The notes under the pieces: model-generated
What the model saw: the letters and a program-made list of their open reading frames with translations, nothing else
Told to the model about the DNA's origin: nothing
The model's database searches: none
Assembly: GCF_011075055.1 (NCBI RefSeq)
Contig: NC_058146.1
Coordinates: forward strand, 16,215,579-16,279,578
Source: Mangifera indica
Taxonomy: Eukaryota; Streptophyta; Magnoliopsida; Sapindales; Anacardiaceae
Direction of reading: 5' to 3'
DNA length: 64,000 nt
Program-made: the position numbers and the translations under genes
Shown: positions 34,784 through 47,097 of the stretch, one piece after another
Layout of the letters: each line of letters opens with the position of its first letter
How positions within the stretch are numbered: position 1 is the stretch's first letter

Positions 34784-36091
34784 TATAACAAAAACAAGAA
34801 GGAAAATAAAATCCTGATGATTCAAGGTAATGAAATGAAATAAAGGAAACTAAAAATTGTTTTTGAATACCAATTATCAAAACATTATTACAAATAAGAA
34901 ATATAAATGACATATTTGCCTTCTTCTGTCCACGCCCTCCATAACCCTGCACTGTTGCTATCATTAAGCTTTATCACCCCTAAAATAGACAAAATAAGAT
35001 AGGGTAAATGGTAAACACTTAATAAATATGAACGTGGTAGCTTTATTAAATTCTCATTTAGTCTTTAAACTTGCTAACACTACTGATCATTGAGAGTAAC
35101 TATTACTCCTTGTCAGTTGTTATAAACTGGTGCCTATTTATTTGAACAAGTCTCTTATGTTCGCCTCAATACCTACCTTTGTATCATGAGCCACAAGTAC
35201 ACGATGATGAAAGCTCCCTTAACTATTGGAACCATAACTGACTTACTAATCAAATTGAGTTGGTATAGGGACATGTGAGTTTCATACTATGTAATCTAGT
35301 CCCTACAATACTATCGGACTACGATCAAACTCAAGCCAATGAGATATAAGATGAGACGATACTTATAAGACATAGATGATTAGATTATAGATTGATTGAG
35401 GGAGTACCCATGACCTAGGCAACTCGTAGTTAGGGTGAAGTTCGTCGATTAGTATCCTTAGATTGAGAAATACTTGCCAAAATCGTTACTAGAGTGGGTA
35501 TGTTGATTCCCTTATATTCGGATGAGATATCAAGAGCCTTAGATTGAGATAAAAATAAACTAGGGTAGTAAAGGAAAGCGGAGTATATTTGATGAAGAGA
35601 TGTAAGATAAAACATTATTGCTTATTGAGTATTTTATACTCATTCTCTCCCTTTGTGTTTTATAGGTGGCAGGATTAGAGGAGACGACGGTGAGGCAATG
35701 GATCAGTGATAGGCTTATAGGTGTTAGATAGTCATGATTTAAGATTATGATTTATAATCAACAGACTTTGATTTTATTTCTAGTACCATGTGGTTGAGAT
35801 TTTAGTTAATGATGTTTGGGATTATTTTGAGACAGTTTTTATTTTCATTAATAAAGACTTGTGAGGAATTATTCAGATATGGTGTAGATGTATGCATGTT
35901 TAATTTTAGATTAAATGGTTTAAATTGAGATAGTCATCCATGCATAATAGATTGTAGTAGCACTATAACCCCGAATAATAGGATATTCAGAGTTGGATGT
36001 TATAGATGTGTATTGAGATTATGAAACATGTATGATTAGATATAGTAGCACTTTACCCCAAAAGATAAGACTTTTGGGGTGGGATGTTACA
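34249..36091. repeat. Gypsy LTR, split by tandem duplication
   Basis: The left end reads ACAATAACACCCC after a minus-strand primer-binding site. The right end reads GGGTGGGATGTTACA, the reverse complement of a typical TGTAACATCC start, and is followed by TTGTATCAAAG, which itself resembles a plus-strand primer-binding site. The main body is 34642-36091; 34249-34390 is a duplicated end. No coding frame. Confidence 0.6.
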
Positions 36092-36384
36092 GCTTGTATC
36101 AAAGTTTAGATTTTAGGAACCCAAACATTTAGATTATGATTGTGTACTAGGAAATAAAAATGAGTACAGGGGATATATTTAGGAGATAATATCATATATG
36201 AATTTGTTGTTTTCTCTAAAGAACTGAGGAATGTTGAGTTATTTATTGGGTTTGGAGGCTCACAAATCTAGTGATTTGTTATTAATTTTATGTCAGTCAA
36301 AATATGCTTCTGATTTACTTGCAAAAGCACAATTGAGTGGGTGCAAAAGTTGTCCTACTACTAGTTGCAGGAACGGAATTGTTT
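36092..36384. other. Unassigned, possible gypsy leader
   Basis: Starts with a plus-strand primer-binding-like string; no gag domain is recognisable. Confidence 0.3.
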
Positions 36385-36900
36385 GTAGAAGATGGTGAGT
36401 TGTTTAAAAATCCAATATTATATAGGGGCACTGCAATATCTCACATTAATCAGGTCTAATCTGTCTTATATCGTAAACAAATTTAGCTAACTTTTTAAGG
36501 CACTCTCACAACGGCAGTGGCAAACTTGTAAGAGAGTTTTGAGATACATTAAGGGTACTTTGGATAATGGAGTAACTTTCAAACCAACTTTTGATTTGAT
36601 TAGAGTTGGATGTTGATTATGTCAGAGAACATGTAGTTGGAGTATCAGAACTCATAATTCTCACTAAAGCATAGACCACTGACAGATTTGTATTGCTTAG
36701 AAATAAATTGAACATTAGTAGACATAGCAGTAGTATGTGTTCAGAAGAAAATAATGAGACTGATGGGTTGTAACAGAAGAAATGCAGCATAAAACTCTAC
36801 TGAAGAAATGGAAAAGTTGGATGATGAATAATGCAGGCATTGGGAGAGGGAAAGAAATCTACTGCAATCTGTTTTCTAAAAGCCAATTGAACCAATTTAT
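36385..36900 (+). pseudogene. Ty1/copia RT/RNase H remnant
   Basis: Plus-strand pieces ELFKNPILYRGTA, then KALSQRQWQTCKRVLRYIKG and TLDNGVTFKPTFDLI match the connector between copia reverse transcriptase and RNase H. Frames change at least twice and stops are frequent. The rest of the element is not seen. Confidence 0.8.
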
Positions 36901-36929
36901 TACTGCAATTGAAAAATTAATGGACCTAG

Positions 36930-38580
36930 AATGGTCTATAAAAGTGAAATAAAAAGTAAATGAATTACATTTTTCTACCTATTGTTTGAGCTTAAAACAT
37001 TTTTTTACCTTTAATTAGTATAAATAATATTATTTTAAAAATCAAATATAAATAACATTTTTTTCACTTAAAATTAAATTTATTAAGTAAAATACTCATA
37101 TTAAAAAATAAAATTATTATTTTATTTTTTAAATTATTATATAATTCTAAATTAATAAAATAATCATATTAAAAAGTAAAATTATAATTTTTTAAATATT
37201 TTATATAAAAAATTACTTAATTTTTTTAACCGATCTTAATTTTAGATTAAAAAATATTATTAAAATATTGTTAAACCAAACATCAGTCGGGAAAATGTTA
37301 TTTACTCAGATGAGTTTGAAGTTGCTAAAATAGTGCAGGCAAAAGCGAAGGCAATTTGAAAACACTTACAGATACATATACTTTGTTTGCTAGGGGGCAT
37401 AAATATGAGAATAAATATTAGTATATTATTATATAATTAAATATTATTTATTTTTAATTTAAAATTATTTAATCATATAATAATATTTAATTTAAATAAG
37501 TTAAATATAATTCACATATGAATTAATTTAAATTTGACTCACTCAAATGAATAAAAAAAATACTTAAATTTGACTCGATTCAAATTATGAGTCAAATTTA
37601 AACTAAAAGATTATCTTATAAGTTAGATTCAATCAAATATTATTTAACTCATATTTAACTTGATTATCAATTAAATCTAAAACTATAGCCTAAACTGAAT
37701 TAATATTCGAATCTGAATCAATTCGTTCTTATTTTTATACATATAATTAACGTATTATATATTCTTGTTGCTTAATGTATCATATATTATTGTTGCAAGA
37801 TATGAGAAGAATATATGTCCCCATTGGAACTATAAGATATGAAGGAATATTTATATATCTTCCAAGTGTTGGTTATGTGATGCTCTCCGGCCTTTTGCCA
37901 ATATGGGAGGGGATGTATAATTGATCATTTGACTAAAAGAAAATTTGTTGATGTGTTATGAAATCCTTCTTATTTTCATATAGAATTGCTAATTAATAGA
38001 AAATAATTCATATAGAGTATGCGATAAAAATAGGGTTAGGTTCGATCTAAATTGTTTGAGTTGGGACTGAATAAATTAAGTTAGAATTTAATGATTAAAC
38101 TTGTTTTTTTTTTTCAAACAAATCAAATTCAAAGTCGATCTAATTATTTGAATTTAAAACAATTTGAATTAAATTTAAAATTAAATTGTTTTCAAATTGA
38201 ATTTAAATTTTAACTCATTAATCTCAAATTGGTTCCTTTCAATTTAAGTTGGACTTGATTGGAATCAAATCCAACTTAATCGCTCACTTTTGCTTTCTCT
38301 TAAGGCTGCATCTGAACTTTTTTTATGAAAATTTCAATACTTTATTGGTTTTGCTAAATTTCAATTTATTAGAGCTCTTATATTATTGAAGATATCCTCC
38401 TATTTGATTTAATTTTTATTTGTTATTATTTTTTAACATTATTTTTGATTTTTTCTAATATATCATTTTATATATATTATAATATAATTAAATAAATTTA
38501 AATTAATAATAAAATAATACTCAATTATATAATAATATATTAATATTTATATATAAAATATTTCTCATATTATATCAACT
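36930..38580. other. Very AT-rich non-coding stretch
   Basis: I see no gene. Short AAATTTGAC/GTCAAATTT-type motifs recur in both orientations near 37540-37740 and 38080-38290. Sequence near 38455-38575 vaguely resembles the 170-bp palindromic MITE, but I could not fix its borders. Confidence 0.5.
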
Positions 38581-38584
38581 CAAA

Positions 38585-38680
38585 ACGGTTGCTGCCAAAG
38601 GTGCTGCCCCACCTACTCACTAGGGAGCAGGCCGTCCACTAACCAAGTAACATGACGTGCTCATAGTGCTTTACTTGGAT
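38585..38680 (+). repeat. Dispersed repeat family D, head only (copy 3)
   Basis: It carries AAAGGTGCTGCCCCACCTAC, GGAGCAGGCCGTCCACTAAC and the CAAGTAACATGACG block, then leaves the family consensus. Confidence 0.75.
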
Positions 38681-39054
38681 GGCCCTAACTCATTCGTTTC
38701 TTTATGTTAAGACTGGTCATGAAAGTTGCCTAAGGATTATTATATTACGACTTGACCGGTATAATCAGGTGGATTATACCGATTTTCACTTATTTATTTG
38801 ATACTTATTATTTATATAGAGAAAGATGTTGATTTTTTATTTTGTCTTTCTCCCAATATAGATTTCCTTTGTTTTATTACGATTGTGTAAGGTTTACTTA
38901 ATCTTTATCATTATCTATTTGTATATGATCATTGATTATTTTTTCAAGGAAAAGGTTTTGTCTTTTTGGTTGGATTGTTTGCATAGAATTATTTTGATAC
39001 ATATCTGACTTTTAAGAATAATTTAATGCAAGTAGCATTCTATGTCTTGATCAA

Positions 39055-39130
39055 TGGGGGGAACCTACTCACTTGGGAGCAGGCCGTCCACTAACCAAGT
39101 AACATGACATGTGTTCATAGTGCTTTATAA
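39055..39130 (+). repeat. Dispersed repeat family D, head only (copy 4)
   Basis: It repeats the GGAGCAGGCCGTCCACTAAC and AACATGACATGTGTTCATAG blocks of the copy at 38585 and stops 46 bases before the start codon of receptor kinase B. Confidence 0.75.
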
Positions 39131-39175
39131 CAGCTGTCAACAAGCCCACACTCGACAAATCTAAGTTGTGCTCTC

Positions 39176-42100
39176 ATGGAGAAATCTCTATTTCTCAGCA
39201 TTTTGTTAGCTTTCTCAGTTCATTTTTTGACACTTCCCTTCGTTCATGCACAAGTAACCGACAGTTTCACGGACAAACAAGCTCTTCTTGCCTTGAAAGC
39301 TAGTATAAGCCATGATCCAAGCAATTTGTTGGCCAGCAATTGGTCCACAAGTTCTTCTGTTTGTCATTGGATGGGCATAACTTGTGGTGCTCGTCACCTT
39401 CGAGTGACAGCTTCGAATATTTCTCACTTGGGTCTCACAGCCACCCTTCCTCCTCAACTGGGAAATTTATCTTTCCTTGCAAGGCTAGACATCACAAACA
39501 ACAGCTTTTATGGCTCTCTCCCTGAGGAATATGCTCAATTACGTAGACTGAAAAACCTTGATTTGAGTCATAATAGATTGTCGGCTGAACTCCCTGCAAG
39601 TATTTTTGATAATCTTCCCAATTTGCAGTTGCTTTATTTGCATTCTAACATGTTCGAGGGAAAAATACCATCGACCATATCTAAATGTAGAAGCTTGCAA
39701 AACTTATCCTTGTCATTCAATAATTTCACAGGAGGCATTCCGAAAGAAATTGGAAACTTGACTCAACTTAGAGCGATCTATCTTGGGTTCAACAAACTAC
39801 AAGGTATGCTACAGATATTCTTTTTATATTCCTTGTCATTCAATAATATATTACTAATTTATATATTGCTTATATATAATGATTTTGTAAGAGAAATTCC
39901 AAAAGAGCTTGGTAATCTTGCAAAACTGGAGCGATTATCGCTGCTAAAAAATTACTTAACAGGAACTATTCCAAGAGAAATTGGGAACTTGACATTAATC
40001 AAGTATCTATATCTAAGCTCGAACAAATTATCAGGTAAATAATAAACCTCTCTCTAAACTTCATGTTATTATGAGCTGTGAAACTCATCACCTTCGAGTA
40101 ACAGCTTTGAATTTGAGAGAGGTAAATAATAAAACTCTCTCAAATTAACGTGTTAAAATGAATTAATTTCATTTTGTTATAATAATCCAATTCACTAATT
40201 TGATCTATCATATTTTTAGGTGAGATACTGTATGAAATTGGCAATCTTCATAGTCTTGAGCTGTTGAATCTTGCACAAAACCACCTAGTTGGCCCTGTCC
40301 CAGCTACTATATTCAACATTTCAACAATGCAAATACTTTCATTGTACAGCAATCAACTCTCCGGAATTATTCCATCAATTGCAGAGCTTCCAAACCTTGA
40401 GGGTCTTTACTTGTGGGGAAATAATTTCACTGGGCCATTTCCCAATTTCATCACCAATGCTTCCAAGCTCTCCATTATAGATATCGCAGAAAACTCATTC
40501 TCAGGCTTTATTCCTGACACAATTGGTAATTTAAAAAATCTTGAAAGATTTAATTTACAACATAATTACTTCACATCTACTCCTGATCTAAGCTTTCTTT
40601 CCAATTTGACAAATTGCAAGACTTTAAGATATCTAAGCTTAAGCGGAAATCCACTAAATAGCATGCTTCCAGGTTCCATAGGGAATCTTTCTTTTTCTTT
40701 GGAACATTTTTGGATAGATGATTGCAACATTAGTGGCAAACTTCCCAAAGAAATTGGAAACTTGAAAAACTTGATAGGTCTAGAATTACAAGATAATGAA
40801 TTGATTGGACCAGTTCCAGTTACCTTGGTTGGATTGCAGAATCTCCAAGGTTTGTATCTTCAAAATAATAAATTTGAAGGACTCATCCCAGATATACTTT
40901 GTCATTTACATGAATTGGATGAGTTGAATTTTATGGGAAACAAGTTCAATGGAGCCATACCTACATGTATTGGCAATCTCACTGCACTAAGAAAATTGTT
41001 TTTAGGTTCAAATAGGTTAACTTCTTTAATACCCTCAACTTTGTGGAGCCTATAGGATCTCTTGTACTTAGATTTTTCATCAAATTTTCTTGACGGGTAT
41101 CTTCCATTAGATAGTGGAAACCTTAAGGTTACAATAGCTATAGATTTGTCAAGGAATCTATTTTCAGGAGAGATTTCAATTACTATTGGAAGCCTAGAAA
41201 ATCTACAATCTCTCTCCTTGGGATACAACAGATTGCAAGGCTCCATTCCTGAAACATTTGGCAACATGAAAAGCCTGGAATTATTGGATTTGTCTGGAAA
41301 CAACCTTTCTGGTGTGATTCCTAAGTCTTTGGAGGATCTCATGTACGTCAAATATCTAAATTTATCTTTCAACCAACTAAGTGGGGAAATTCCTAGAGGA
41401 GGGTCCTTCAAAAATTTCTCAGCTGAATCGTTTATGGGGAATCTTGCATTGTGTGGGCCTCCTCAACTACAAGTTCCACCATGCAAAAGAAACACTCATG
41501 GAAAATCAAGGACTAAAAAGGTTTTCCTGTTGATTCTTTTGCCAATGTGCATTGTAGTCTCATTAGTTGTCCTAGTTCTTATGTCTTTGTTGATCCAAAA
41601 AAGGAGAACAAGGCCAACTACCAATGTTGATTTTTGTCCTGGAGGAACATGGAGAAAAATTTCTTATCAGGAACTTGTGAGAGCAACGGATGGATTTAGT
41701 GAGAACAACCTACTTGGCAAAGGAAGTTACGGTTCAGTTTACAAAGGAAGATTAGATGAGGGAATGGAGGTTGCAGTAAAAGTATTCCACTTGGATTTTG
41801 AAGGAGCTCTTACAAGTTTTGAAACTGAATGTGAAGTGATAAGAGGTGTTCGTCATCGAAATTTTGTCAAAATCATCAGCAGCTATTCAAATGATGATTT
41901 TAAATCTTTGATACTTGAATACATGCCTAATGGGAGCCTGGAGAAATTGTTGTTTTATGAGAAGAATGTTTTGGACATTTCTCATAGATTGAATATAATG
42001 ATCGATGTTGCTTTAGCTTTGGAATATCTTCACTTTGGCTATTCAATCCCAATCATTCATTGTGACGTAAAGCCAAGCAATGTTCTACTAGACAAACATA

Positions 42101-43076
42101 TGGTCGCACATTTGAGTGATTTTGGTATTGCAAAGCTCTTAGGTGAAGAAAACTCCATGACACAAACAAAGACCCTTGCCACCATTGGTTATATGGCACC
42201 AGGTAATTGTTTCATTTTTCTTTAGATGACAATATATGGAGATATTAAACTATCAACTTATTTTATTGAAACGATCAAATTTTGTTTTTTCTATTTGAAA
42301 GACTTAACTTTCAAATTTTTACATTGAAAGATCCAAACTTTTAAATTTTCCTATATAAAAAACCAAACTTCAATATTTTCTATTAAATGTATTACACAAA
42401 CACAATTAAATTATTTTGTTTTGTTTTATTTTGGAAACAAGGTAGCCAGTTTGGTATTTTTAATAGGAAATAGTAAAGGTTTAGTCATGTAATAAGAAAA
42501 TTTGAAATTTTGGTTTTTCAATAGAAAAAAATTGAAAGTTCAATTATATTAATTAAAAAAATACAAAGTTTAGTTCTTTCAATAAAAATATATGGTAGTT
42601 CGATACGTCCATTTGTTGTAATTTTTTATTAAAACTTTGATTCATTACTATTTATGTGTAGCAATAAAAGTGTACATGTATAAAAACTGTGATCAGAATA
42701 TGGGAGAGAAGGAAAGGTATCTAGACAAGGAGATGTGTACAGCTATGGTGTCATGCTAATGGAAACATTTACCAAGAAGAAGCCAACAAATGAAATGTTT
42801 ACAGAAGAAATGAACTTAAGGAGGTGGGTTAGTGAATCATTATGCAACACAGTGATGCAAGGCGTGGACACAGATTTGCTTACAAGGGATGATGAACATT
42901 TCTCAAGCAAGGAAGAATGTGTGTCATGTATCTTAAGCTTGGCTATGGAGTGTACAAAAGAATCACCTCTGGATAGGATCACCATGAAAGAAGTAGTGAC
43001 AAGACTCATGAAAACCAGAACCCAACTTGCAGAAATCGAAACAAGAAAAGACAAATGGGTTTTGAATTTAGGCTAA
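39176..43076 (+). pseudogene. LRR-XII receptor-like kinase B, disabled paralogue of A
   Basis: Modelled exons 39176-39803, 39891-40034, 40220-42202 and 42697-43076 follow gene A. Conceptually 1044 residues: signal peptide MEKSLFLSILLAFSVHF, LRR N-cap CHWMGITC, fewer LRRs than A (exon 2 is 144 nt against 363 and there is no duplicated exon), a membrane helix, and a non-RD kinase (HCD) with intact Lys (VAVKVF) and DFG. Lesions: a nonsense TAG at 41053-41055 (codon 536) where A has GAG, removing part of the LRRs, the helix and the kinase; and TAA at the exon 2 acceptor where A has TAG. The 87-nt intron 1 has no stop and is a multiple of three, so its retention would keep the frame. Upstream sequence differs from A. 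Confidence 0.85.
40066..40128 (+). pseudogene. Scrap of duplicated exon 1 in gene B
   Basis: GAAACTCATCACCTTCGAGT and the following CAGCTTTGAAT match the stranded exon-1 copy at 14475-14512 of gene A. It shows that B once shared A's internal duplication and lost most of it. Confidence 0.75.
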
Positions 43077-43440
43077 CTTCTTTCTATTTTCAATGAGAAT
43101 AAAGTTGTAATCTAGGTGATCAGCCACATATCTTTAGACCTTTCTTTTGTCTATGTTATGTTATTTAACTATAGATAATTGCTTTTGATTTGCAGATAGG
43201 AATGGAAGAACTAGCTAGCCAATGTCCTATCAATGAGACAGCCTGAGTTTGGCAACTAACTACCTTTGTCATGAGTTTGATGACAAGTATATGCATGTTA
43301 TAAGGTCAAGTTTGATTAAAAAGAAGTTCTTGTAATGAATTTTTAAATTTGATGGATCTTAATGTAATCATGATAAAGTATAGGGGTTTTGAAATTTTCC
43401 TATTTTCACTAGAGATGAATTATAGTATCTATTATAATTA
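43077..43440 (+). other. 3' flank of receptor kinase B
   Basis: Parallel to the flank of gene A, with an AATAAA at 43098-43103. No gene. Confidence 0.6.
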
Positions 43441-43474
43441 TTAGTTTGACACTTAAATATACATATATATACAT

Positions 43475-44640
43475 TTAGAGAACCAACATAAAGATCAACA
43501 CAATCACGATCAGACAACACTTCCAACCTATCCTACAGAGAGCCCACTGGATCCACACACTTCACTTACACAACAATCCTCTATGGCTTGGAAGCCACAG
43601 AAACACCAACGCCTTCACACACCAGGCAGCCAAGAAATCCACCAGAAGAGCCCACCAGAAACCAAAAAGAGCAGCTTGCAAAAATTGCAGAAGGTACAAG
43701 TGGAAGGACAGATGCAGCAGCCGAAACAAACAGAACCAGGGATGGGAGCTCCAGCAAGAACAGAGCAGAAAACATCAGGATAGCACAGCAACGGGTATGG
43801 AGGACACCAACTCAGACAGCGAAGCTGAACTAGGCACAGGACAGCAAACCACCAGGTGGAACCACAACCAAGAACCATCCACGCAAAACACTGCTGGAAC
43901 GCTGCAGGACAGACAAGAAAGACTCCAGGAGAGAAAGGATAGGAAGGTGCCAGCAGAACTGGCAGCTAAGAACACAAATTCGGCAGCAGTAAGGCAGACA
44001 AAGGCCAACATATCCAATGAACTCCAATGCAGGAGAAAACCAACAGGGGAGAGGGATGCAGGGATCAGCGACTCCAGAGAAGGAGAAAGGCAAAAGAACA
44101 TGAGAGAATTCCAGCACTAAAGCAGCCGCAGAGAGCCAACCCGAGCCAAAATAGACCAGTAGCATAACGGCGCCTCCACAGGGCCCAAGAACACATTGGA
44201 AGAAGCTCGGCCGATGCAGAGGAGAACCGCAGAGAGCCAGAGACCACCAGGGAGTTACAGAGAAAAGGCTGAAAACACACCATGAGATGGAAACAGGCCG
44301 GAAACAGAGAACGCAGGGATGAAGAAGCCATAAAAAGTCCAGCAGCAGAAGAGATGAGGCGGTGGAGAGGGACATTCATTCAAAAAGACCAGAGCAACCC
44401 GCACCAAACCACCCAAGTTGGAACCAGCAAAAGGAAAAGAGAAGCACCTGCAAAAAAATACCCTGTTAGCAAAAAGGCTGCCACCTCCAAAGAGCCGAAG
44501 CCTCAACACTTGAAGATGCAGTTCAGCAGGCCCCAATTTCAAGCGATGGCTTTATTGGCAATCGGAGGTGGGAAGTTTGAGAGGTCAGCCCCTCTATCTC
44601 CAACTAGCCTCCTGATCCTTTCCACAATTCTCATCAGCGA
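43475..44640 (-). repeat. GC-rich repeat of unknown class (copy B)
   Basis: Parallel to 18900-19705 at both ends but with about 350 extra bases near 43800-44210. Frames open on both strands (up to 181 codons) are biased-composition artefacts without domain motifs. Unresolved class. Confidence 0.5.
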
Positions 44641-45030
44641 GCAGGGCCCCGTTCACTAACCATACAACATGAGATGTGTTCATGCGCTTTATTGACGAAG
44701 TAGTTGTCAGTTCAAGCAATAAAAGTTTTTGGTAAAGAGCTTTTGAAAAATAGTTTTAAAGACTGGTAGGATTAGCTTTTGAAATTGGGATTATTTGTAA
44801 AGCTAATTTACATTACAAAATGACAAATATACCCATACATAATTCTCTGAATTGCAAAATGAACTTTGATAAACATTTAATTAATTTAATTTCATAAATT
44901 ATTTATAAATTATTGACACAATTCATTACTTGTTTTCCTCACCTTTGGCCATGTATTAAAAAAAAAAAAATTTAAATAATGGAACAATATTACAGAGGCA
45001 CCTCACTCAATGTTACACACCTTAAATTAT
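44641..45030 (+). repeat. Dispersed repeat family D, copy 5
   Basis: Extended form, starting AGGGCCCCGTTCACTAACCA and ending AATAATGGAACAATATTACA. Parallel to 19706-20130. Confidence 0.75.
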
Positions 45031-46320
45031 TCAAACAACATATCTAAAGAAAACATAACAATACTTGAATATATCGAATTATCACATTTTTTCTATTAAA
45101 GGGACCAAATTTTTGAATTTTCTTATAGAGGGGATCAAATTTGCAATATTTTCTATTGAAAGTACTAATAAACACAATTATGAGCATTTGTTTTATTTTG
45201 TTTTGGAAGTAAGATGATTACTTTGATACCTTTAATAAGAATTGTGAAAATTGAGTTCCTTCAATAGAAAAAAAATAAAAATATAATTCACTCAATAGAA
45301 AATTGTAAAAGTTCAATCCTTTAAAAAAAAAATGTTTCACATAGAAAAGGTAATTGTTCAATAACTACAAATGTTGTTATCCTTATACAAAATTATATAT
45401 CCTAAGGGATAGCCTAAAATTTATATACTATATCAAGCAGAGGATACTTCCAGAAGGAAAATGTTTTTGGCACTTGCTTGTATGGAAGTGACTGTTGTTA
45501 TTTATATCTATGTATAGAGTTAAGGTTTTGTTGTTATTTATATGTACAAAACAAAGAAGAAGAACTTCGATATATATAATGTCCAATTAGAAGTATGATG
45601 ACCCCTTTCGTGTGTTGAAAAGAATTGGGATGTGACATATTGATTGGAACTGTGGGCAAAATGAAAATCCACCTGAAATTTCCTGCTTTTTGTATCAAGT
45701 TTTTGGAATGACGGCCGTTCATGGGGTCGTCTATGAATCCATATATGCACGCACAACATCTTCTGTTGGAACGCGACATATGGGACACTTTCCAATGCTC
45801 CACTGCAACTCATGGGCGCATTTCAGGCAGGTGCACATATGCCCACATCTGTTTAATATTATTAGCTGACATCATAAACATTTTTCACAAATTCAGATAA
45901 CGACACTTAGATGTTGCCTGCTACATCTGAGTTACAGCTTTTTGAACTACTTGCATTTCAGGCAGGCGCATTTCACAGTACCACTTGACGGTGATTCAAG
46001 TGGTACTGATGAAATGGTACTTTTTAATATTCCCATTTCCGTATTCCTAAAAGTCTCTCTTACATTCTATAAGTTATTTGCTTGGCATTCTGATTGGATT
46101 AGTTGATAGGAGATTTGTGGCAGTTCATTCACTTGATAAATACTTCAACATTAATTTCCAAAGAAGAAAAGATAATATATTTGTTGTGTTTCACAGCATG
46201 AACTGTGTGAAATTTTTGGGCTTTTTGATTAATATTTTGGGTTCTGAAGTGATCATTTCTGTGTCTTGAGTTATAGCTTTATTGTCTTGCAACTTCTTAT
46301 ATTGAGCATTATTTTGCCGT
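45031..46320. other. Duplicated then unique non-coding sequence
   Basis: 45080-45830 parallels 20190-20950. 45831-46320 has no counterpart; it contains a repeated GCGCATTTCAGGCAGG string (45818 and 45955) and a 63-codon frame at 46078-46269 without recognisable motif. Confidence 0.45.
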
Positions 46321-46409
46321 TGTTTTCCCTTCAATTTCTGACTCTTCCCTGCTTATGTTGGTGTAAATTTTGAGTTTAAGAACTAAAATCCTTGAAAGTC
46401 TTCTGAGTG

Positions 46410-46649
46410 TTAAATCCGAAGAGATTGAAGGGGGGTTGTAAATTTCCGCTGTTCTGGCGAATTGTCCAAACTGCCCCTACTCACTTGGTCATTACTTTTG
46501 CTCTCAGCTGGGCCAGCATTCACAACCATTGGGCTGCTTCCTGGAGACTTCCCTTTGGGCCTTCGAAAGTATGACTTTTGTGATAAGATTTCCATCAAAA
46601 AGCTATCAATGCATCTGCTATCAGCATAAGGGCTCATGGAAGACATCAA
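46410..46649 (-). other. Open frame of unknown origin
   Basis: A minus-strand 79-codon frame (SRCIDSFLMEILSQKSYFRR, then a Ser/Pro/Lys-rich stretch) of normal amino-acid composition. Its middle (about 46435-46600) is missing from the sister segment near 28250-28340, where other sequence stands. It might be a captured or retained exon, but I do not recognise the family, and the start codon is arbitrary. Confidence 0.3.
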
Positions 46650-47097
46650 ACCTCTTGTACGACGTTGAAATTTCTAGCTCTAATCTGCGGTTTTAATGAG
46701 AATTATATTAACTTATAGCTACTTTAACAATAAATTTGTTTATACATAGAACAATTTTTCTTGTCACTTACAAGTATGGGAAACATTCACATGTGGCTTT
46801 TATTTAACTAATCTGTAGATCTGAATATTTTTTATTTAAACCGAAGAGTTCTTTTCATCTGTGATCTGTATTGCTCAATCTCTAGGCTTTCTTTTCATAA
46901 GCTAACATCACTTTCTGCTTTGAAATTTTTAAGTGGATATTTTCCATGTTGTAATAGCTAGTAATTTTGGTTTGTTGGTGAAAATATGAATAAATTTTTA
47001 TTTAATTGATGACTCATAATTTTTTTTGATAATTTCTGCTTTTGCAATTAGAAATTATTGGATGGCACTGTAAGTCTTTCCCTGTTTTGGATATTTT

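Noticed and set aside
43830..44375. 181-codon minus-strand frame and several frames over 100 codons in the GC-rich repeats (also 19032-19609)
   Set aside because: Frames are open on both strands at once, have biased composition (Ser, Leu, Cys or Gln, Lys, Glu), do not keep frame between the two copies and show no domain.
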